A DNA stretch of 64,000 nt from Candidatus Aminicenantes bacterium UBA6228 (GTDB taxonomy: Bacteria > Acidobacteriota > Aminicenantia > Aminicenantales > Saccharicenantaceae), in NCBI GenBank assembly GCA_002441005.1, contig DJWO01000011.1, positions 77,483 through 141,482 of the forward strand, written 5' to 3'. A program made the position numbers and the translations under genes. Positions 32,863-41,628 of the stretch are shown one piece after another. Each line of letters starts with the position of its first letter. The first letter of the stretch is position 1. The notes under the pieces are model-generated. The model had not been told where the DNA came from, searched no databases, and saw only the letters and a list, made by a program, of their open reading frames with translations.

Positions 32863-34389
32863 CTAACCTCTCGCCCGTGTTCCGCCGACGGTAATCCCCC
32901 TGATTCTAACTGTTGGCTGGCCTGCGGTGACCTCGGCCGACTGCCCTTTGCCGCAAATGCCAGGGCCAAAAGCCAGGTCGTTTCCTATGGCATCAATCCT
33001 GGTAATTATATCGAGGCAGCTGCCAATCAAGGTTGCACCCTTGACAGCTGCTGTCTTCCGGCCATTCTCGATGAGATACGCCTCCCGGCAGGTAAAATTG
33101 AACATCCCGGTTGTTGGATCGACACTGCCTCCGCTCAAACTCTGGACATAAAGGCCGCTTTTAGTAGAAGCGATAATATCCTCCGGCCTATCCTTGCCTT
33201 GCTCAATAAAAGTATTGGTCATCCTCGGTATAGGATAGTAACGGAAGTTCTCCCGCCGTCCGTTACCTGTCCTCTCCATTTTAAGCTGCCGGGCTGACAG
33301 GATATCGGTCATAAACTTGACTACCACTCCCCTTTCAATCAACACGTTTCTCTTCATCTGGGTGCCCTCATCATCAAAATCAGTTGTTCCGCGGAAACCG
33401 GCCAGACTGCCGTCATCAACCATGGTAAAAATATCTGCTGCTACCTTCTGACCCAATTTACCTACAAAGGCCCCGGTTTGTTTGGCGATGTTGTCCGCCT
33501 CCAGTGGGTGACCGACCGCTTCATGTACCAGTACTCCGCCCCAGCCATTTTGGATGACCACATCCATCTTACCAGCTGGCGCCTCCTTAGCTTCCAGCAT
33601 GGCGATTGATTCTCTGGCGGCTTCTTTAGCTGCTTTTTCCGGCGTATCTTGTTCAAACATCTCCAGGCCGGCATGGCGGCTAAGCCTTTCCCTTCCCAGG
33701 TGAGAGGTATTATTGCCAGCGGCCAGTGTTTGAACAATAAAGAAAATGAGAGGCAGGCTGCTTTTCAGCAGCAAGCCTTCACTATTCGCTATTATCCGGT
33801 CTCTGGTCTCATCATAATAATCAATGGAGGCCATTTTAATTCTGGAGTCATAGCTGAGAGCGGCTTCCTCGGCCCGCTTCATAATTTCCATCCTTTTGGC
33901 CTCAGCCGCTTCTTCCAGAGGAATCTTGACTGTGACGTATGATGGCCGTCTTTGTTCCTTAATGTTTACCGGTTGAGTTATTTTACCGGAGGAAGCAATA
34001 AATGAAGCTACTTCAGCTGCCCGTTGAAGTTTTTCCTCAGTCAATTCATCGCTATAGGCATAGCCGGTCTTATCACCATCAATCACCCTGACCCCCGCTC
34101 CTCTGATCAAGCCGAAAACTGCGCTTTTAAACTGCCCTTCTTCCAAAATAATCGAACGCGAAATCCGGTTTTCAACATAGACCTCAGCCAGATCCCCGCC
34201 TCTTTTCAAGGCACTGGCGATAGTTTTTTGAAGGAGTCCTGGGCTTATTTCCAGCTGTGACTGGTCCTCACCAGCCAGAAGGTTTTTGACCACGGCCGGG
34301 CTGACGGCCAGGGCTACCGCCCCCTGAAGGCTCAGGCTCATAAACCTCCGGCGAGCCATCGGTTTTAATTCTGGCCAAAGATTTGTCAT
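32863..34389 (-). CDS. tldD: TldD-family zinc metalloprotease with a Tat-like signal
   Basis: The TldD signature HEAVGHPLEAD (HExxxH zinc motif) lies near residue 290, with GTTDFDDEGT and the C-terminal GICGKGQ and GGT blocks. Unusually, the N-terminus carries a twin-arginine-like sequence (ARRRFMSLS) followed by a hydrophobic stretch (GAVALAVSPAVV), which would direct the folded protein across the membrane. Known TldD proteins are cytoplasmic. The start is placed at the second ATG of an ATGATG pair (34389) after SD GGAGGT; an in-frame ATG at 34401 overlaps the SD. Its partner tldE, 9 nt downstream, has no signal. Confidence 0.92.
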   Translation of the reverse strand: MTNLWPELKPMARRRFMSLSLQGAVALAVSPAVVKNLLAGEDQSQLEISPGLLQKTIASALKRGGDLAEVYVENRISRSIILEEGQFKSAVFGLIRGAGVRVIDGDKTGYAYSDELTEEKLQRAAEVASFIASSGKITQPVNIKEQRRPSYVTVKIPLEEAAEAKRMEIMKRAEEAALSYDSRIKMASIDYYDETRDRIIANSEGLLLKSSLPLIFFIVQTLAAGNNTSHLGRERLSRHAGLEMFEQDTPEKAAKEAARESIAMLEAKEAPAGKMDVVIQNGWGGVLVHEAVGHPLEADNIAKQTGAFVGKLGQKVAADIFTMVDDGSLAGFRGTTDFDDEGTQMKRNVLIERGVVVKFMTDILSARQLKMERTGNGRRENFRYYPIPRMTNTFIEQGKDRPEDIIASTKSGLYVQSLSGGSVDPTTGMFNFTCREAYLIENGRKTAAVKGATLIGSCLDIITRIDAIGNDLAFGPGICGKGQSAEVTAGQPTVRIRGITVGGTRARG

Positions 34390-34621
34390 CATGACCTCCA
34401 TTTTTCCTTTCCATGGCTTTTATTCAAGCTTTTTGGTTATTATTGCTTTCGCGCTTATTTCTTTAGATTTTCTTTCTCTTAACTTCTATCTTATCTTCAC
34501 CTCACGGTCAAGCTGAAAAGTTAATCTCCAGCCGAATCCAGCTCTGACCTCATCTGATTGTCCCGGCTTTAAGTGGCTAATCTCTTTTACTCTATACTTT
34601 TCATCTTGGGCCTTATTTATC

Positions 34622-34650
34622 TTGACAACATCTTTTTCTCCAGATAGATT
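34622..34650 (+). promoter_or_regulatory. Candidate promoter of the ArsR-family gene
   Basis: TTGACA (34622-34627) and TAGATT (34645-34650) are spaced by 17 nt; predicted start of transcription is about 15 nt before the ATG. The rest of the divergent region 34390-34621 is pyrimidine-rich with nothing else I can identify. Confidence 0.6.
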
Positions 34651-34671
34651 AACATTTAGTTATTTGGCAAA

Positions 34672-35067
34672 ATGACAAAACAAGGATTAAAATCAACCGA
34701 AAAATTACTCTCGGCTCTGGGCGAGTCCAGCCGTCTGCGTATTTTAATGATACTCAAAACCAGAGAGCTGACGGTCAGTGACATCCGGGAAATTCTCGGG
34801 CTATCTTTTTCGACTGTTTCCAGACACCTTTTTCTTCTCCGGGAGGCAGGCCTGGTGAATTCAGTCAAAGACGGGAAATGGGTTAAGTATAGCTTCAATC
34901 CAGAATGGCCAGCCGCTGTCCAGGGCTGCCTGTCCCTGATCCTGGAGCAGCTTTCCTCTGATCCTATAATTCAACAGGATAAAAAGAAGGTGGCTAAACT
35001 TAAAAAATATAAAACGGGTCAGAAGATCAGAAAGTCAGAGACTAAAATCAGATACTGGTTGGCCTGA
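34672..35067 (+). CDS. ArsR-family winged-helix transcription regulator
   Basis: Residues 8-85 form an ArsR-type winged helix: LLSALGESSRLRILMIL, the recognition helix LSFSTVSRHLFLLREAGLV and the wing VKDGKWVKYSF. The alpha-3 metal motif (ELCVCDL in metal sensors) reads ELTVSDI without cysteines, so it is not a classical arsenic or cadmium sensor. The C-terminus is lysine-rich. It is a lone plus-strand gene between minus-strand genes, divergent from tldD and convergent with the MBL nuclease gene; it might control tldD-tldE, which is inference from position only. Confidence 0.88.
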   Translation: MTKQGLKSTEKLLSALGESSRLRILMILKTRELTVSDIREILGLSFSTVSRHLFLLREAGLVNSVKDGKWVKYSFNPEWPAAVQGCLSLILEQLSSDPIIQQDKKKVAKLKKYKTGQKIRKSETKIRYWLA

Positions 35068-35101
35068 AAGCCGGAGGCAGCTAAACAGCTTTATTCAGGC
35101 C
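35061..35101. terminator. Candidate bidirectional terminator between the ArsR and MBL genes
   Basis: Inverted 8-nt arms GGCCTGAA (35061-35068) and TTCAGGCC (35094-35101) enclose a second AGCT/AGCT hairpin. It overlaps the stop codons of the convergent genes. There is no clear U-run on either strand, so efficiency is uncertain. Confidence 0.4.
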
Positions 35102-36504
35102 TAATCTAAATCAGCTTCGTCGAGATAGGCAGGAGTCCTGGTTGACCAGCCGGTTTTTCCTGCAATCTCTTTTGAAAAGGTTTCCAGGACTTCTTTTTCA
35201 CCGTGGACCAGAAAAAGCTGGTGCGGCGGCTGGTCAAAATAGCTCAGCCATTTGATCAGCTGTTTATGATCGGCATGGGCAGAAAAACCCTGGATCTGTT
35301 CGATATTAGCTTTAACCGGATAGTTCTGGCCGTAGATCCGGACCGGCGACTGACCTTCCAGAATTTGCCGCCCCATGGTTCCTTTAGCCTGATAACCGAC
35401 GAACAAAATGGTTGATTCCCGCCGGTTAATATTATTAACCAGGTGCTGTTTAATGCGGCCCCCGGTACACATCCCTGAACCGGCCATAATAATCGCCGGT
35501 GTTTTCATCTTGGCTATGGCCTGTGAATCCCGGAAGTCACGGATTAACTTGAGACCGGGGAACTCAAACGGGTTTTGGCCGGAAGTAAAAAGATGCCTGG
35601 CCTCGGCATCGAGACTGTCGAGATGATGGCTGAAAACATCAGTGACATTGATCGCCATAGGGCTGTCCAGAAAAACCGGTACAGTCGGTGTTTTGCCTTT
35701 TCTCACCAGGTTGTTCAAATGGTACATAAGTTCCTGAGCACGTTCGATAGCAAAAGTCGGGATAATCAGATTGCCCTTCTGCCTGATCGTCCGGTTGATA
35801 ATTTCAGCCAGCCTGTCCGGTATCTGGCCCGTTTCTTCATGATCCCGGTCACCATAAGTTGATTCGAGAAAGATATAATCTGCCTGATGAAAGATTTCAG
35901 GGTCACGCACCAGGGGTTTTCCCCATTGCCCCAGGTCACCGGAATAAATCAGGCGGCGCTGCGATCCATTATTGCCGGCTAAAATCTCTACTATAGCCGA
36001 GCCGATAATATGTCCGGCCTCATGAAAAATGACTTTTATCCCGGACCCCAGGTCAATTTCCTGTTGATAATCAACTGGCTCAATGAGTGGCAAGACTCTA
36101 TCGACCTCAGCCGCAGTGTAAAGAGGCACTTCCGGATGAGGGCCTCTCCGCCCTTCCCTTTCATGACGTTTTCTTTTTAACTCAGCGTCTTCTTCCTGGA
36201 GCTTGGCGGCGTCATAAAGAACAATAGGCAGAAGTTCGGCAGTTGGTGGTGTACAGATGATTTTTCCCCGGAAGCCTTCTTTAACCATTTTGGGAATAAG
36301 GCCGCTATGATCGAGGTGGGCATGAGTTAAAAGCAGATAATCAACTTTGTCCAGAGGAACCGGAAAAGGCTGCCAGTTTCGTCCAAGATATTCCCTTTCC
36401 TGATAAAGGCCGCCATCAACTAAAAAATTCAAACCATTGGAAGAAAGATGATAACAGGAGCCAGTGACTTGAGAAGCTGCTCCAAGGAATTTAATTTTAA
36501 CCAT
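35101..36504 (-). CDS. MBL-fold beta-CASP ribonuclease-like protein
   Basis: Metallo-beta-lactamase motifs are complete: LVDGGLYQ, THAHLDHSGL (HxHxDH), HEAGHIIGSAI and YSGDLGQWG. The beta-CASP insert adds ESTYGDRDH, IPTFAIERAQEL, AGSGMCTGGRI and the final His motifs FSAHADHKQL and VHGE. This set matches RNA-processing exonucleases of the CPSF73-like/YSH1 group (467 residues, no KH domain). It likely acts as a cytoplasmic RNA nuclease. It overlaps the upstream membrane-protein gene by 1 nt. Confidence 0.92.
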   Translation of the reverse strand: MVKIKFLGAASQVTGSCYHLSSNGLNFLVDGGLYQEREYLGRNWQPFPVPLDKVDYLLLTHAHLDHSGLIPKMVKEGFRGKIICTPPTAELLPIVLYDAAKLQEEDAELKRKRHEREGRRGPHPEVPLYTAAEVDRVLPLIEPVDYQQEIDLGSGIKVIFHEAGHIIGSAIVEILAGNNGSQRRLIYSGDLGQWGKPLVRDPEIFHQADYIFLESTYGDRDHEETGQIPDRLAEIINRTIRQKGNLIIPTFAIERAQELMYHLNNLVRKGKTPTVPVFLDSPMAINVTDVFSHHLDSLDAEARHLFTSGQNPFEFPGLKLIRDFRDSQAIAKMKTPAIIMAGSGMCTGGRIKQHLVNNINRRESTILFVGYQAKGTMGRQILEGQSPVRIYGQNYPVKANIEQIQGFSAHADHKQLIKWLSYFDQPPHQLFLVHGEKEVLETFSKEIAGKTGWSTRTPAYLDEADLD

Positions 36505-37367
36505 TAACTCCCCTTTCTGGCTGAAAAGTAGCTGGCTTCAACTCCGATCAAAACCTGCCTGGCCAGCAGCCGGAATAAAATATAAGCCTGGCTGAGAATA
36601 ATTATGATCAAAAGACCAGCCGGGCTGGTTGGAGACAAGAGCTTGACCAGCAGCAACCAGCCGGCTGAGATTAGAATGACGGCCAGTCCGATGAGCAGGT
36701 ACAGGCTCCAGAGACGGAAAAAATGGCGGTGGAGAAAACGAAGAGTTGAAAGATAAGCGGCCATTGCTCTTTTTGACTCGCCGACCACGAAGATTCTCAC
36801 CAGATCAAGCACCAGCCTGAAGGCCGTCCAGAGTAGTGCCAGCAACAAGACGGTCAGCCAGCTGGCCAGAATGACCGGCCATTCGGTTACCGCCCGGGCT
36901 GACCACAGCTTTAGCGGGGCTGACAATAACCTGAAGACCAGAAAAAATATCAACAAAAAAGGAATAAAGATAATAAGAGACAGAAGAAATTGCCAGAAGT
37001 GCCGGCAGCCATCAACCAGAAAATCTCTAAATGAAACTCTAGCCTCAGGACTTAGCATTTGGCCAAAAAGCCCGCCACTAAGAAAAACAGACAGCAAGGC
37101 TGAAAACAAAAGCATGATGATGATAAAAACCGAATAGGAAGCTAAGAGATTCTGGTTAGCCAGGAAAATCTCGATCAGGTTCAGCTCAAAAGGCAGGAGA
37201 GGCTTTTCTGTCCAGGCTAAGTGGCCCAGGTTGGCCCTGACTTCATAACTGACCGGCACGATGATGATCAAGGAGATGATGAACATAATCAGCCAGAGAT
37301 AGAGGGACAGCTTAAATTTAGAGATAGCCCGATTAAATCCAAATTTGAGGAAATTAGCCGAAATCAT
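36504..37367 (-). CDS. Multi-pass membrane protein of unknown function
   Basis: The 287-residue protein has about six hydrophobic segments (for example LYLWLIMFIISLIIIVPVS, LASYSVFIIIMLLFSALLSV, WQFLLSLIIFIPFLLIFFLV, LIGLAVILISAGWLLLV). The arrangement resembles glycerophosphoryl-diester-phosphodiesterase-like or DUF4013-type membrane proteins, but I cannot assign a family. An SD (AAAGGAGA) precedes the ATG. It lies between the M1 peptidase (16 nt upstream) and the MBL nuclease (1-nt overlap) and is likely co-transcribed with both. Confidence 0.75.
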   Translation of the reverse strand: MISANFLKFGFNRAISKFKLSLYLWLIMFIISLIIIVPVSYEVRANLGHLAWTEKPLLPFELNLIEIFLANQNLLASYSVFIIIMLLFSALLSVFLSGGLFGQMLSPEARVSFRDFLVDGCRHFWQFLLSLIIFIPFLLIFFLVFRLLSAPLKLWSARAVTEWPVILASWLTVLLLALLWTAFRLVLDLVRIFVVGESKRAMAAYLSTLRFLHRHFFRLWSLYLLIGLAVILISAGWLLLVKLLSPTSPAGLLIIIILSQAYILFRLLARQVLIGVEASYFSARKGS

Positions 37368-37383
37368 CCGACTCTCCTTTCCA

Positions 37384-39486
37384 TCATAGCCAGCTAAAAC
37401 AGGTTACCAGGACATTCTGGACCAGCCAGAGTAAATTAGCGGTAACACTCAGAATCCTGATCCCCGGACCATGGCGGGAATAACTGTTATTAGACAGATT
37501 AGTATCTACCAGCCACAGGCCTTCAGGATCGAGCCAGGCCCGTTTTATTTTTACCGGTTTTTCAAAATAGAAGCGGTGCCAGCGGCTCTGGCCGTCCCAT
37601 TCCCTCCACTCAGTACTGCCGTCTTCAAACTCTATCTTTAATTTAAGGGCGAAACCAGAGCCGGGCTTAGCTTCCCCATAACGTCTCAGAGTAATGACTG
37701 CTTGATAAATCTTCTCTTTTTCCAGGACAGGCTTCCTTCCAGCAGAGGCCTTAGCCTGATTTTGAGTTTTAACTGGCAGGTCATCAAACTCTCCCCGATA
37801 TTCATGAGGTTTGAGTTTCGTCTCGACAGAGCTGATGGCATAATCAAAATCTTTAGCCTGATAGAAAAATTCCTGGAAAAACCAGTTTAAATCCTGACCC
37901 GAGACCTCATTTACTACCTGGATAAAATCTTCAGTCCGCGGATGCCGGAAGCGATATCTCTGGTGATAAGTCCGCATTATCCTGGCCCAGATTTTTTCAC
38001 CTAATAATCTTTCCAGAGTGTAGAGAGAAGTGGCTGCCCGGTAATAGACATTGAGCGAATAACTGCCTGAATTATAGAATTTCCAGGAAGGGGTGATGAT
38101 TGGATCAAGTTTAGTCACCGGAACAGAAATAGTTCTGGCCAATTGCCAGTCATAAACAGCGGGCGTCTTAATCAACCAGCCCAGGGGCAGGCCGTTTATT
38201 TTCAAGGGAAGCTGGCCAGCCCCGTAAGCAACTGCCGAGACCTTTGAAGTCGAATAGGTATTAATCCCTTCATCCAGCCAGGCTTCTTCAAACTCATTGC
38301 TGGCAACCAGCCCGTACCAGTAATTATGGCCGAATTCATGGATAATTACCCCTTCAGGAGAAAGAACATTCTTTTCCAGGATGACCGAGGTCCCGGCCGT
38401 GAAAAGAGTTGGATATTCCATGCCCCCGCTACCGGTCCGGAATGGCGGATCGACCATGGTGATTGTCTGGTAAGGATAAGGACCATACCAGAGGCCATAA
38501 TACTTTATAGCCGCTCGTAAAGCCCGAAAATGTCGCTCAACCTGATTTTTATGCTGCTTTTCGATGAGAAGGATCATCCGGACATCAGGCAGCTTGATGT
38601 CTTGAACAGTCAGTCCGAGAAGCCCGGCTATCTGCTGATATTCCTCTGGAGTAACCTCCTCTTCCCCTTTAAACCAGCGCTCAATTTTGATAAACCGTGG
38701 CGAAGCTGTCCAGGCAAAATCGTGAATGTTTTCCTGAGCATAAGTGTAGGTGGCCCGACCGGCGGCCAGATCTTCGGTCTTCTCGACTTCCTGTCCGCAG
38801 GCTCCAACCACGAAGTCCTTCGGAACGGTAATTTTCACCTTGAAATCTGCAAAATCTGCATAAAATTCAGAATTAAGATGGTATTCATGGCAATTCCAGC
38901 CACGCCCTTCTTCATAAACACCTGGTTTTGGAAACCACTGGGAGATAAAAAATCCATCCTGGAAGTAACCAGTCCGCAGTCCGTTTTTTGGCACTTTGGC
39001 TTGAAAGTCAATATTCAAGGTCAGTGATTGCCCTGGAGCCACCGGCTGGGGCAAAACTACCCGCAGGACGGTTTGATCATCAGGGTTAGGCGGCTCATCG
39101 GGACTGATAAAATCCGCTGCCGGCAGCAGATCCTGCCCGTCAGAGGTAGTCAGGGAAGTTATTTTTATCCAGCCCCATTCGCCCTTTTCTGCCTTGAATC
39201 TTTTAAATAATTTTTCCCGGCTGGCTTCCTTAGCCAGAGTCGAGAGTTCATTTTTAAAAGCATTCCAGTATAGATGAAGATGAATGTCTGGCACATAGTC
39301 ATGGCTAAGATTTGTCCAGACAATAGTTTCTTTAGCTTGCAGGCTGGCGGTTTCAGGCAGAAGCTCAACCGCCAGCTTATAGATTACCGGGCGTTCCTGG
39401 GCCAGGCCAGGAATAATGCCCGGGAATAGAAGTATGGAGATAAATAAACAGGCCGCTAACATTTTTGACTTGTTTCTTTTTTTCAT
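37384..39486 (-). CDS. Exported M1-family aminopeptidase
   Basis: A signal peptide (residues 1-29, ending GLAQ) is followed by an N-terminal beta-saddle domain and the gluzincin catalytic domain with HEFGHNYWYGLVASNEFEEAWLDEGINTY, read as HExxH plus the downstream Glu. TGSGGMEYPTLFTAG is the GxMEN-like substrate motif in altered form. The C-terminal third (YHQRYRFRHPRTEDFIQVV) resembles M1 peptidases of the exported bacterial type. It would release N-terminal residues from peptides outside the inner membrane. The final residues (LLWLVQNVLVTCFSW) are hydrophobic and may anchor it. Length 700 residues. Confidence 0.92.
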   Translation of the reverse strand: MKKRNKSKMLAACLFISILLFPGIIPGLAQERPVIYKLAVELLPETASLQAKETIVWTNLSHDYVPDIHLHLYWNAFKNELSTLAKEASREKLFKRFKAEKGEWGWIKITSLTTSDGQDLLPAADFISPDEPPNPDDQTVLRVVLPQPVAPGQSLTLNIDFQAKVPKNGLRTGYFQDGFFISQWFPKPGVYEEGRGWNCHEYHLNSEFYADFADFKVKITVPKDFVVGACGQEVEKTEDLAAGRATYTYAQENIHDFAWTASPRFIKIERWFKGEEEVTPEEYQQIAGLLGLTVQDIKLPDVRMILLIEKQHKNQVERHFRALRAAIKYYGLWYGPYPYQTITMVDPPFRTGSGGMEYPTLFTAGTSVILEKNVLSPEGVIIHEFGHNYWYGLVASNEFEEAWLDEGINTYSTSKVSAVAYGAGQLPLKINGLPLGWLIKTPAVYDWQLARTISVPVTKLDPIITPSWKFYNSGSYSLNVYYRAATSLYTLERLLGEKIWARIMRTYHQRYRFRHPRTEDFIQVVNEVSGQDLNWFFQEFFYQAKDFDYAISSVETKLKPHEYRGEFDDLPVKTQNQAKASAGRKPVLEKEKIYQAVITLRRYGEAKPGSGFALKLKIEFEDGSTEWREWDGQSRWHRFYFEKPVKIKRAWLDPEGLWLVDTNLSNNSYSRHGPGIRILSVTANLLWLVQNVLVTCFSWL

Positions 39487-39603
39487 CTAAACCTCACTTC
39501 AATGCCTGACCTATTCCATCAAAGCCGATATAAAATCAGGCCAGGCTTGATAGCCAACATCTGATAATTAGGGGCTCTCAGACAAAGGCTGACCTTTCGT
39601 AAT

Positions 39604-40062
39604 TTACCTTTGATTTGATATCCATTCTTGCCAGTTGTGGCGTCGCGGGAAGAAGATAAACAGGACAGCCACTGAAATAATCAGAAGAACATAAAAATCA
39701 CGGCTAAGCCCGGCCATTAAAAACAAAAAGAGGCCAAATAAAGCCGGCAGCTCACTCATGATAATCATAATAATTGAAGTCCGGTGAAGTTTATTTAACA
39801 GGGTTTCAGGCGTATCTCCCGGCCTCTTTTTGAGCAGAAATGATTGCAGCCATCTGGCCAGAATGATTGAGACAGCTGATAAGCCATAAAAAATATATCT
39901 TAGTGTCTGGTGATTGGCTAACGGCGAAAAACCGGAAAAGGGGGCCAGTTTGTTTCTGATCAATTCTTCCAGAGCAAAATATAAAACCAGGGCGCCAAAA
40001 ACCGAATAGCCAATGGTGGCGGCAATCCGGTGTGTTCTCTTTATAACCTCTTCGAAGTCCAT
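39604..40062 (-). CDS. Small four-helix membrane protein of unknown function
   Basis: I do not recognise the family. The 152-residue protein has four predicted membrane helices (about residues 15-33, 52-70, 95-117 and 121-137), with a hydrophilic loop between helices 2 and 3. The start follows a good SD (GGAGACGGAG). The downstream gap to the M1 gene (117 nt) could hold an M1 promoter. Confidence 0.7.
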   Translation of the reverse strand: MDFEEVIKRTHRIAATIGYSVFGALVLYFALEELIRNKLAPFSGFSPLANHQTLRYIFYGLSAVSIILARWLQSFLLKKRPGDTPETLLNKLHRTSIIMIIMSELPALFGLFLFLMAGLSRDFYVLLIISVAVLFIFFPRRHNWQEWISNQR

Positions 40063-40217
40063 CTCCGTCTCCTGCTGTGATTATATTGTTTTTGCTCAGG
40101 CTGGGCAAATAATATTTAGGCCCGGCAGTTACCTTAACATTTTCAGGACAATTTATTAGCAGGCACTCCCTTTATTTTTGGCCATGACCTGGACAGCCAG
40201 TTAGCTCTCTACCCTGA

Positions 40218-41429
40218 TCAGCTGACATAAAGCAAAAAACCCTTTAAATAATCACTTTCCGGGTGAAAGACACTGACCGGATGATCATAAGACTGGCGAT
40301 GAGCAGTTAAAATTTTTACCTGACGGCCAGCCTCCAGAGCAGCTTGAAAAATTATCTTCTGAAATAATTCACGGCTAATATAATAAGAGCAGGAAAAAGT
40401 CAGCAGGAAACTATCTCTTTTCATCCTGGCCAGGGCCAGATAATTTAACCGTTGATAAGCCCGGCCGGCCTGTTTTTCATCTGCCTTTTTTTTGGCAAAA
40501 GCCGGTGGGTCAAGAATCACCAGATCATAAGCCAGCGACGATTGTTCAGCCAGGAAGTCAAACATATCCTGATTGATCAGCCTGAAGGAGGACTTTCCAA
40601 AACCATTGGTAATCATATTTTCTTTAGCCACTTCAAGGGCCTGAGAAGAATAATCTACCAGAGTCACCCCGGCCGCCTGACCTTTTAAGGCTGATAGGGC
40701 AAAACCGCCAGAATAGCTAAAGCCGTCCAGAATTTTTTTCCCGGCAGATATTTCTCTGACCAGCTTTCTCATTTCCCGCTGGTCGAGAAAAAGACCGGTT
40801 TTTTGAGCTCCGGTCAGATAAACTTTGAACTTAATTCCCTCTTCATCTATTAAGATTGGTTCAGACAGGTGTCCGGTTAACAGCCCTTCCCGTTCCTTTA
40901 AGCCCTCTTCTTTTCTGGCTGGAATTAGAGACTTTTCATAAATAAACTGGGGCTGGGCCAGTTCAGATAAAAGTTGAATGATCAAAGGCTTGAGCTTCTC
41001 CATCCCCAGAGTCGAAATTTGAATGACCAGACCAGGACCATAACGATCCACGATGAGCCCGGGCAAGGAGTCACTTTCACCGTTGACCAGGCGGCAGGCT
41101 TCAGCCTGGCCATAAAGCTTTTTTCTCAGCTGGAGAGCTTCAGCCAGATTTCTTCGGAAAGCTTCTTCCGGCCGGGTCTGACCGAAGCTCACCAGCCGGC
41201 CGCTTAGAGAGCACTTTCGATTAAAATACCCATAACCCAGAAGCCGGCCTTCGGCCGAATAGACTGGATAAAGGTTACCATCAGTAAAGCCAGGCGGAAA
41301 AGATTTTATGGCTCCAGAAAATAACCATTGATGGCGATTGACAATAGATTTTTCCCGCCCGGGTTTGAGGATTACCCCCACGGAGGTCTCCAATTGTTTC
41401 CCAGACGGCTGGTTGCCTGGCTTTTTCAT
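40218..41429 (-). CDS. rlmI: RlmI-like class I rRNA methyltransferase (PUA plus SAM domain)
   Basis: The N-terminal PUA domain (residues about 15-90, VNRHQWLFSGAI) is followed by an EEHEA-like middle region (LPGLIVDRYG) and a Rossmann methyltransferase domain (LDGFSYSGGFALSAL, LVDYSSQALEVAKENM, LVILDPPAFAKKK, then FSCSYYIS with the catalytic-type Cys region). This is the layout of RlmI, which makes 5-methylcytosine 1962 in 23S rRNA. Length 403 residues is normal. Exact target is inferred from the family. About 155 nt of non-coding DNA separates it from the next minus-strand gene. Confidence 0.88.
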   Translation of the reverse strand: MKKPGNQPSGKQLETSVGVILKPGREKSIVNRHQWLFSGAIKSFPPGFTDGNLYPVYSAEGRLLGYGYFNRKCSLSGRLVSFGQTRPEEAFRRNLAEALQLRKKLYGQAEACRLVNGESDSLPGLIVDRYGPGLVIQISTLGMEKLKPLIIQLLSELAQPQFIYEKSLIPARKEEGLKEREGLLTGHLSEPILIDEEGIKFKVYLTGAQKTGLFLDQREMRKLVREISAGKKILDGFSYSGGFALSALKGQAAGVTLVDYSSQALEVAKENMITNGFGKSSFRLINQDMFDFLAEQSSLAYDLVILDPPAFAKKKADEKQAGRAYQRLNYLALARMKRDSFLLTFSCSYYISRELFQKIIFQAALEAGRQVKILTAHRQSYDHPVSVFHPESDYLKGFLLYVS

Positions 41430-41547
41430 GTTACTTTTAACTAATTCTGCTCCAAGCTGTTCGCACTGTCAACTTGAATCTCTGCCATGTTATTTACAGT
41501 TGAAAAGTGAACAGTTGATGAGGCATTCCATGTATAGGAGGAATACG

Positions 41548-41577
41548 ATGGTGGTTGTCAATCCAGCTGAATGCTGA
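41548..41577 (+). other. Possible 9-codon leader ORF with strong SD
   Basis: A strong ribosome site (AGGAGG, 41536-41541) sits 6 nt before an ATG that opens a 9-codon frame (MVVVNPAEC, then TGA). It lies 51 nt upstream of the CBM9-like gene. Two copies of ACAGTTGA (41496-41503, 41511-41518) precede it. It could be a leader peptide or a remnant; evidence is only the SD. Confidence 0.25.
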
Positions 41578-41628
41578 TAGAATTTGGAAAGATTAGCGAC
41601 CTCAAAGTTTTATAATTAAAGAAGAAAG

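Noticed and set aside
38530..39027. 165-codon antisense ORF inside the M1 peptidase gene
   Set aside because: Shadow frame; composition of the product is not protein-like and no family is recognised.
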